Origin: an uncultured Collinsella sp.
Lineage (GTDB): Bacteria; Actinomycetota; Coriobacteriia; Coriobacteriales; Coriobacteriaceae
Assembly (NCBI GenBank): GCA_902478765.1
Contig: CABSMN010000017.1
Location: 1-10,614 of the forward strand
Direction: 5' to 3'
DNA length: 10,614 nt
How positions within the stretch are numbered: the first letter of the stretch is position 1; each line of letters begins with the position of its first letter. Both the position numbers and the translations under genes were made by a program. The notes under the pieces were generated by a model. That model was not told where the DNA came from and made no database searches. It saw nothing but the letters and a program-made list of their open reading frames with translations. Positions 6,650 to 10,614 of the stretch are shown in pieces.

Positions 6650-7129
6650 GTTGAACAGATTGCCGATGGGGTCGGGATTGGAGCTGGGGAGGTAGCGGAT
6701 TTCTAGCTCTATACCGAGTGTTTGCAGCTCTTTGAAGGCAGCGACGTCTGCGTCGTCTACGGCAACAGCAGGCGTTATGGGGCGCTTGCCTTCCCCTGCT
6801 TGCATGTGACCGATGCTGATCTTGGTGATCGGCACACCACCCTTAACCAGCGCGAGCGCATCGGCGGGTGAGGCCACCATGATCAGAATCCATTGACGCG
6901 GCGTTGCGGTATGAATGATGTCGATGGTCCTTTGCACCGAGAAAAACCGCATCCACACGCCTTCTGGCGCCGCGACCCTCATAGGCGCCCACTTGCGCGA
7001 ATCCGCCGCAATCTCGTCGTTAACGATTAGGACGAGGTTGGAACCAACCGCCTCATTCCACAGCTCAACGTCTTGCCCGTAAATGAAACGGTCGTCGATG
7101 CGTGTGAGAAGAATCTTGGGTTGTGCCAT
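6647..7129 (-). CDS. Orphan mannose-family PTS EIIB protein lacking the phospho-acceptor histidine
   Basis: The 160-residue protein has the full mannose/sorbose-family EIIB fold pattern: ILLTRIDDRFIYGQ (6-19), LVLIVNDEIAADSRKW, MRVAAPEGVWMRFFSVQ, ILIMVASPADALALVKGGVPITKISIGHMQAGEGKRPI and FKELQTLGIELEIRYLPS. In active EIIB proteins the first motif reads R-(L/I)-I-H-G-Q, and that His carries the phosphate. Here it is Tyr17 (TAC, 7081-7079). The protein therefore probably cannot pass phosphate to a sugar, and no EIIA, EIIC or EIID gene lies near it. The ATG at 7127-7129 gives the usual family N-terminus; a longer reading would run through the divergent tRNA and is not real. The reading frame is intact and well conserved, so it is unlikely to be a decayed gene; a regulatory or sugar-sensing role is inference. 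Confidence 0.88.
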   Translation of the reverse strand: MAQPKILLTRIDDRFIYGQDVELWNEAVGSNLVLIVNDEIAADSRKWAPMRVAAPEGVWMRFFSVQRTIDIIHTATPRQWILIMVASPADALALVKGGVPITKISIGHMQAGEGKRPITPAVAVDDADVAAFKELQTLGIELEIRYLPSSNPDPIGNLFN

Positions 7130-7145
7130 CGCTGTCCCATTCTCT

Positions 7146-7184
7146 TTGAGACCCGTAAGAGCAAGACATCGCGTCTCAATATTA
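7146..7184 (-). promoter_or_regulatory. Candidate -10 and operator-like inverted repeat before the orphan EIIB gene
   Basis: On the minus strand, TAATAT (7184-7179) could be a -10, followed at once by TTGAGACGCG and, further on, CGGGTCTCAA (to 7146): 10-bp arms with one mismatch. The repeat would overlap the transcript start and ends 16 bp before the start codon. No convincing -35 was found. Confidence 0.35.
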
Positions 7185-7217
7185 GTGCATTTAAAGTGAG
7201 AAAAGCCGTCAGAACCC

Positions 7218-7246
7218 TTGCGCGGATGTGCGATGTCCCGTATCAT
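7218..7246 (+). promoter_or_regulatory. Promoter of the tRNA-Thr gene
   Basis: TTGCGC (7218-7223) and TATCAT (7241-7246) are 17 bp apart, placing the start near 7253, about 33 bp before the mature tRNA. Confidence 0.65.
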
Positions 7247-7285
7247 AGACAGCCGTTGACGCCTCAGCTGCGTCACCACATGGCC

Positions 7286-7361
7286 GCCAGCGTAGCTCAG
7301 TTGGTAGAGCACCGCTCTCGTAAAGCGGGGGTCACCGGTTCGAGCCCGGTCGCTGGCTCCA
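7286..7361 (+). tRNA. tRNA-Thr (anticodon CGT)
   Basis: The 76-nt cloverleaf has the acceptor pair GCCAGCG/CGCTGGC, a D arm GCTCAGTTGGTAGAGC, an anticodon stem CCGCT/AGCGG with loop CTCGTAA, and a T arm ACCGG-TTCGAGC-CCGGT. Anticodon CGT reads the threonine codon ACG. The discriminator is T and CCA is encoded (7359-7361). It has its own promoter and terminator. Confidence 0.96.
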
Positions 7362-7372
7362 TTGCACAAGAC

Positions 7373-7395
7373 AGCCGCCTTCGGGCGGCTTTTTT
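7373..7395 (+). terminator. Rho-independent terminator of the tRNA-Thr gene
   Basis: AGCCGCC and GGCGGCT form a 7-bp stem closed by a TTCG tetraloop (7373-7390), and a run of Ts follows to 7395. It starts 12 bp after the tRNA. Confidence 0.93.
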
Positions 7396-7461
7396 GTTGC
7401 CGATTTCGGGTGCACATCCGCCAATCCAAGCACAACGCCGCCGGCAACTCCCCCACTCAGC

Positions 7462-7511
7462 AAAAAGCCCCGCCAACCGCAATCCCCAAGGGAACCGCGA
7501 TCAGCGGGGCT
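7462..7511 (-). terminator. Rho-independent terminator of the nagR-nagA-yhcH operon
   Basis: On the minus strand, AGCCCCGC (7511-7504) pairs with GCGGGGCT (7473-7466), with an inner partly paired stem, and TTTTT follows (7466-7462). It lies 60 bp after the stop of the YhcH-family gene. Confidence 0.85.
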
Positions 7512-7570
7512 CAAGCGCGCTCCTCCAAGGGAATCGCGCCATCAGACGAACAGCTCAGCCGAGCAGCGCG

Positions 7571-8044
7571 CTACTCCTCCCAGTAAGTATCTGCAAGCAG
7601 CTTAAAGCAGATCTTCTTGACCGGCTGTGCGCCATCGCCCGGGAACTCGAGCGTGGGCATGTGAGGCTCGCCGGCAACGAACAGTGCAAACTTATCGTCA
7701 GCAAGATCGCCGGAAATCGAAGCGTCGGAATCGACCAGATCGTAGTCGTCCTTCTCGTCAAACTCCTGAACCAGCGTCAGGCTGCCCGTGGCGACCTTAA
7801 AGGCCTCGCGACCCTCGACGTCGATCTGTAGGTCGTGATAGCGCTGATGCGTCTCATAGTGAGCCTCGGCCTCAGGACGCGTCGTGGGAGCCATGACGTT
7901 CGCAAAGACCTTGTCGCCCAGAATCGGATGGCTGCCGACCTCGAGCTCCGCCGGGTCGTTCTCCTCGAGCCAATCGATCAGCACATCGAGGCCCTTGAGC
8001 ATTCCGCGGTATTCCTCAATATCGCCCAGTGCACCGTAAATCAT
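7571..8044 (-). CDS. YhcH/YjgK/YiaL-family protein, likely sugar anomerase (NanQ-like)
   Basis: The 157-residue protein belongs to the cupin-like YhcH/YjgK/YiaL family (DUF386), which includes the sialic-acid anomerase NanQ and EbgC. The predicted metal-site motif is HYETHQRYHDLQ (62-73; E64, H66 and H70), with H128 in LFVAGEPHMP, a family hallmark. The strand PVKKICFKLL near the end is also typical. A well-placed AGAGGGG precedes the ATG at 8042-8044. The gene follows nagA after 32 bp on the same strand and is closed by a terminator, so it is the last gene of the amino-sugar operon. NanQ speeds up opening of N-acetylneuraminate for catabolism; with nagA beside it, a sialic-acid or N-acetylmannosamine-related job is likely but not proven. 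No nanA, nanE or nanK lies in the window. Confidence 0.88.
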   Translation of the reverse strand: MIYGALGDIEEYRGMLKGLDVLIDWLEENDPAELEVGSHPILGDKVFANVMAPTTRPEAEAHYETHQRYHDLQIDVEGREAFKVATGSLTLVQEFDEKDDYDLVDSDASISGDLADDKFALFVAGEPHMPTLEFPGDGAQPVKKICFKLLADTYWEE

Positions 8045-8076
8045 CTAAATCCCCTCTCGGATCGTTTCTTTGGCGG

Positions 8077-9246
8077 CTACTCGGCAAACGCATTGCCGAC
8101 GCTGTTGCCACCCACATACGTCTCGACCAGGGTAAGGTCGGGATTGAACACGACAAAGTCGGCGTCGCGGCCAGGCATAATGCTGCCACACTTATCCTCA
8201 ACGTGAGCAGAGCGAGCCGGCACCTCGGTCGCCATGCGAATTGCGATATCGGCGCTCGCAAGACCCCAGTCGACGATGTTCTTGACGCCCTGTGCGAGCG
8301 TGAGCACCGAGCCGGCAATAGCAGAGCCGTCGGCGAGCCAGCAAAGGTTGTCCTTCATAATGACATCCATGCCACCGCTAGTGTACTTGCCCTCGGGCAT
8401 GCCGCCGCAACCCAGGCAGTCGGTGATCAGCACTGTGTGCTGCCAGCCCTTTGCCTGCAGCAGCGCCTTAATAGCAGCCGGGTTCACATGCTTGCCATCG
8501 CAGATAATCTCGGCATAGGTATTGGGCGTGGCCATAGCAGCCCCGACGACACCAGGCTCACGGTGATGCAGACCGCGCTGGCCGTTATAGGTATGCGTAA
8601 AGCAGCTGGCGCCAGCATTGATAGCGGCGACACATTCATCGTAGGTGGCATCGGAGTGGCCAATGCAGGTCACAACGCCCTTGGCGCTCAGAGCCGCGGC
8701 GTAAGTGGCAGCGCCGTCGCGCTCTGCCGCCAAGGCGCTCTTGACGATACGACCGCCGGCGGCTTCCTGCCACTCGTCAAAAACCTTCTCGGACGGGTCG
8801 ATCAGATAAGCAGGGTTCTGGGCGCCCACATGCTTCATAGTAAAGAACGGGCCCTCCAGGTAGATGCCCTGAATACGAGAACCACAGAACTCAGGTCCGC
8901 GCTCCTCGTCCGCCTGTGCAATGGCAGCGCAGGCGTCCTTGATCTGCTCAACGCCGTCGGTAAAGGTCGTAGGCAGCCAGCTGGTGGTACCACGACGAGC
9001 GAGCTCGGTCGAGCTGATGTTGATACCCTCGGCATCGTTATCGGTCGTGGCATGGTTATAGAAGCCATGAATGTGGGTGTCCACCATGCCCGGCGCAATC
9101 CATGTACCCGAATAATCTTTGATCTCGCAAGCGGGCTCATCGGCCTGCCAAGCGCCAAAGACGCCGTCTTCGACCATGAGGTAGCCGCCCAGTTGCGGCC
9201 CCGCCGGCAAAAAGAACTTGTCGGCCTTGATAGCATACGTGCTCAT
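8077..9246 (-). CDS. nagA: N-acetylglucosamine-6-phosphate deacetylase
   Basis: NagA removes acetate from GlcNAc-6-phosphate to give glucosamine-6-phosphate (EC 3.5.1.25), the committed step of amino-sugar breakdown and wall recycling. The 389 residues match the amidohydrolase-fold family. Metal and active-site residues are H58 and H60 (DTHIHG), E131 (YLEGPFF), H197 (IGHSDA), H218 (THTYNGQRGLHHREPG) and the catalytic D276 (LITDCLG). The H-x-H pair is the two-metal type seen in Bacillus and mycobacterial enzymes, unlike E. coli NagA. DGKHVNPAAI (H253) fits the substrate region. The ATG at 9244-9246 follows GGGAGC. It lies downstream of the GntR regulator in the same direction with a 143-bp gap that contains a large hairpin, and 32 bp before the YhcH-family gene. 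nagB is not in the window. Confidence 0.95.
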   Translation of the reverse strand: MSTYAIKADKFFLPAGPQLGGYLMVEDGVFGAWQADEPACEIKDYSGTWIAPGMVDTHIHGFYNHATTDNDAEGINISSTELARRGTTSWLPTTFTDGVEQIKDACAAIAQADEERGPEFCGSRIQGIYLEGPFFTMKHVGAQNPAYLIDPSEKVFDEWQEAAGGRIVKSALAAERDGAATYAAALSAKGVVTCIGHSDATYDECVAAINAGASCFTHTYNGQRGLHHREPGVVGAAMATPNTYAEIICDGKHVNPAAIKALLQAKGWQHTVLITDCLGCGGMPEGKYTSGGMDVIMKDNLCWLADGSAIAGSVLTLAQGVKNIVDWGLASADIAIRMATEVPARSAHVEDKCGSIMPGRDADFVVFNPDLTLVETYVGGNSVGNAFAE

Positions 9247-9332
9247 CTATGCTCCCGTACCCGCAGTGCGTTTTAGGGCGGATCAAAAACCACTGCATTG
9301 TTAATTCGAGCGATTGTTCGTTGCCTTCTACC

Positions 9333-9371
9333 GCTTGGCACATTTTGCACCCGCCGCAAAACACGCCAAGC
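9333..9371. other. Long two-part hairpin between nagR and nagA
   Basis: GCTTGGC (9333-9339) pairs with GCCAAGC (9365-9371), then a 3x3 internal loop, then TTTTGC (9343-9348) pairs with GCAAAA (9356-9361) around a 7-nt loop. It lies 18 bp after the regulator's stop and about 87 bp before nagA. No T-run follows on either strand, so it is not an intrinsic terminator. It may be a processing or stability element, or a protein-binding palindrome. Confidence 0.6.
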
Positions 9372-9389
9372 CGTTTATACCCAATAACT

Positions 9390-10121
9390 CTAGACTGCGC
9401 GGTTGTGGTAGACCTTGTACTTAAACTGGTCGGCGCGCGCAACCGAACGCGTATACTCGATAACATCGTTGTTCATGTCATATGTGGTACGAATCAAATC
9501 CAGGACCGGTGCGCCTTCGGCAATCTCGAGCAAACGAGCGTCGGAATGACGGGCAATACTCGCGTAGAATTCCTCCTCTGCCACGCGAACTTTCTCGTGA
9601 AAGTCCTGCTCGATCATGTCGTACAGCGATTTGTTCTCGATCATGGGGCGCTTAAGCGCAAAGAACTTGCGACTCGGCAGATATGTACACTCAATCATCA
9701 GCGGCACACCATCGGCAATACGCAGGCGCTTGATCTTGTACAGGCGCTCGCCAAGACGCGCGTTCATCTCTATGGCAATATTCTTGTCAGCCTCGACCTC
9801 GGTAAACTCAAGAATCGTCGTCTTGGGCACACGGCCGATCGCCTTCATCTGCTCGGTAAAGCTATAGATTTGCGAAAGGTTTGCCGTTTGCAGAGAGCGG
9901 TCGCACACCATGGTTCCACGGCCGCGCTGACGAACCACCAAGCCTAGGCGCTCAAGCTCCTGCAGGGCAAGGCGAACCGTCGTACGCGAGAGCCCGTAGC
10001 GCTCCGACAAGTCACGCTCGGACGGCAAATAGTCGCCGGGTCGAAGCTCGTGATCGATTTTATCGGTCAGCAAATCGACGAGCTGATCGTACAAAGGTTG
10101 TTTGCGCGCTCCCATTGCCAT
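9390..10121 (-). CDS. nagR: GntR/HutC-family transcriptional regulator (NagR/DasR-like)
   Basis: The 243-residue regulator has an N-terminal GntR winged helix (about 9-75) with the motif PSERDLSERYGLSRTTVRLALQELERLGLVVRQRGRGT, then a UTRA effector domain (about 95-238) including FTEQMKAIGR, YKIKRLRIADGVPLMIECTYLP and the closing TRSVARADQFKY. NagR/YvoA and DasR of this subfamily bind GlcNAc-6-P or GlcN-6-P and control GlcNAc uptake and nagA. Being next to nagA and a PTS permease supports that assignment. The ATG at 10119-10121 was chosen because GGCAGG lies seven bases before it; a start at 10172 would place the dre-like operator inside the gene. A second ATG at 10115 is also possible. It is read toward nagA, probably in one operon. 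The gene symbol rests mainly on context. Confidence 0.9.
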   Translation of the reverse strand: MAMGARKQPLYDQLVDLLTDKIDHELRPGDYLPSERDLSERYGLSRTTVRLALQELERLGLVVRQRGRGTMVCDRSLQTANLSQIYSFTEQMKAIGRVPKTTILEFTEVEADKNIAIEMNARLGERLYKIKRLRIADGVPLMIECTYLPSRKFFALKRPMIENKSLYDMIEQDFHEKVRVAEEEFYASIARHSDARLLEIAEGAPVLDLIRTTYDMNNDVIEYTRSVARADQFKYKVYHNRAV

Positions 10122-10152
10122 AATGATACCTGCCGGATAAATGACTCGAAAT

Positions 10153-10164
10153 TGGTTGTAACCA
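10153..10164. promoter_or_regulatory. dre-like operator (TGGT-N4-ACCA) next to the nagR promoter
   Basis: TGGTTGTAACCA matches the TGGT-N4-ACCA pattern of DasR/NagR sites, and the two arms extend to five bases each (TGGTT/AACCA). It lies just downstream of the predicted start point of nagR, where a bound repressor would block transcription. Binding is inferred from family knowledge. Confidence 0.55.
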
Positions 10165-10174
10165 GACACCACGT

Positions 10175-10183
10175 ACTATAGCA
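10175..10183 (-). promoter_or_regulatory. Extended -10 promoter element of nagR
   Basis: On the minus strand TGCTATAGT (10183-10175) is an extended -10 (TGN-TATAGT). No good -35 at 16-18 bp was found, which fits extended -10 promoters. The nagR start codon is about 54 bp downstream. Confidence 0.5.
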
Positions 10184-10293
10184 GTTTTAATGGAATAACA
10201 GCAGGTCAACAAGCATATTTCAATATTGTTTGCCAGTTGATTGCCTGTTTACTGTAATACCAATTACATCGCTGCATCAAGTATTGAAGTAGC

Positions 10294-10329
10294 AAAAAGG
10301 GCCGCCCCCGCGGAGCGGGACGACCCTTT
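10294..10329 (-). terminator. Rho-independent terminator after the PTS permease gene
   Basis: On the minus strand, AAAGGGTCGTCCCGC pairs with the arm GCGGGGGCGGCCCTTT, with two wobble pairs and one bulge, and TTTTT follows (10298-10294). It separates the permease transcript from the nagR promoter. Confidence 0.88.
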
Positions 10330-10353
10330 GCAAGACAGATACGTCTTTAAGGC

Positions 10354-10578
10354 TTAGAGAAGCTTCTTGAGCTCCTCGGCAACAGCCTGGACCTGCGTGC
10401 CGATGATGACCTGGGTAGCACCCTTGTCCATCTTCATGACACCCAGAGCGCCAGCCTTCTTGCAGGCAGCCTCGTCGACCAGATCGGAATCGCCGAGCTC
10501 GAAGCGCAGGCGAGTAGCGCAGCAGTCAACGGTCTTGACGTTCTCCTTGCCACCGACGGCAGCGAGAACAGCGGCGGC
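10354..10578 (-). CDS. PTS glucose/GlcNAc-family permease, C-terminal EIIB domain (partial)
   Basis: Only the last 74 residues are present; the gene is cut by the end of genuine sequence at 10578. They form an EIIB domain of the glucose/N-acetylglucosamine family: VGGKENVKTVDCCATRLRFEL, KKAGALGVMKMDKGATQVIIGTQVQAVAEELKKLL. The second cysteine of DCCATRLR (codon 10521-10519) is the expected phosphorylation site. In this family EIIB passes phosphate from EIIA to the sugar moving through EIIC. The gene neighbours nagR and nagA, so GlcNAc (NagE-like) is the likely substrate, but EIIC is not visible. Open reading continues upstream into MYKRQ, which is translated adapter sequence and not protein. 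The gene ends in TAA and is followed by its own terminator. Confidence 0.9.
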   Translation of the reverse strand, partial: AAAVLAAVGGKENVKTVDCCATRLRFELGDSDLVDEAACKKAGALGVMKMDKGATQVIIGTQVQAVAEELKKLL

Positions 10579-10614
10579 CTGTCTCTTATACACATCTGAC
10601 GCTGCCGACGAAGC
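10579..10614. other. Nextera adapter contamination at the contig end
   Basis: CTGTCTCTTATACACATCT (10579-10597) is the Tn5/Nextera mosaic end, followed by GACGCTGCCGACGA (10598-10611), the complement of the Nextera read-1 adapter tail. The last three bases may be the start of an index. This segment is library-construction DNA and should be trimmed. Confidence 0.97.

Noticed and set aside
7286..7361. Integration (att) site at the tRNA-Thr gene
   Set aside because: No integrase gene and no repeat of the tRNA 3' end were seen; the tRNA and its terminator are intact.
7130..7456. N-terminal extension of the orphan EIIB protein
   Set aside because: It would run through the complement of the tRNA and its terminator; the ATG at 7129 gives the exact family N-terminus.
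8029..9276. 415-codon plus-strand frame over nagA
   Set aside because: nagA has full metal-binding motifs on the minus strand; the opposite frame only lacks stops because of codon bias.
9137..9466. Minus-strand frame bridging nagA and nagR
   Set aside because: It overlaps two well-supported genes in another frame and shows no family features.

Overview
The window looks like chromosomal DNA from a GC-rich, host-associated actinobacterium of the class Coriobacteriia, most likely Collinsella or a close relative. This is inferred from base composition, from the saccharolytic PTS-based gene set and from the style of the intergenic regions; no search was run. The right-hand end is not biological: the last 36 bases begin with the Nextera transposase mosaic end and read-1 adapter, so the usable sequence stops at 10578.

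Left block (1-2004, + strand): the 3' end of a lactose-family PTS permease (EIIC-linker-EIIB, LacE type), an intercistronic hairpin, and a 6-phospho-beta-galactosidase (lacG), closed by a strong terminator. Lactose would be imported as lactose-6-phosphate and split to glucose and galactose-6-phosphate.

Accessory block (2005-4297, + strand): three large palindromes repeated at an exact 80-bp period, a Phd/YefM-RelE/ParE type II toxin-antitoxin pair with overlapping genes, a 115-bp cluster of eight copies of an 11-bp motif overlying a good promoter, and an AlbA_2/GHKL-type ATP-binding regulator with a C-terminal winged helix. The block sits between lacG and a DeoR-family regulator that may be the lac repressor, and looks like an insertion in the sugar locus. 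The regulator's stop codon directly abuts the stop codon of the convergent DeoR gene.

Middle block (4298-7395): the DeoR-family repressor (-), divergent galM (aldose 1-epimerase, +) with its terminator, a 153-bp element bounded by 25-bp inverted repeats, an orphan mannose-family PTS EIIB (-) in which the phospho-accepting histidine is replaced by tyrosine, and a tRNA-Thr(CGT) (+) with its own promoter and terminator.

Right block (7396-10578, all - strand): an amino-sugar locus read from right to left: the C-terminal EIIB domain of a glucose/GlcNAc-family PTS permease, a terminator, a GntR/HutC-type regulator (NagR/DasR-like) with a dre-like operator next to its promoter, nagA (GlcNAc-6-phosphate deacetylase), a YhcH/NanQ-family sugar anomerase, and a terminator. 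The permease would deliver GlcNAc-6-P, NagA would deacetylate it, and the YhcH protein suggests a link to sialic acid use.
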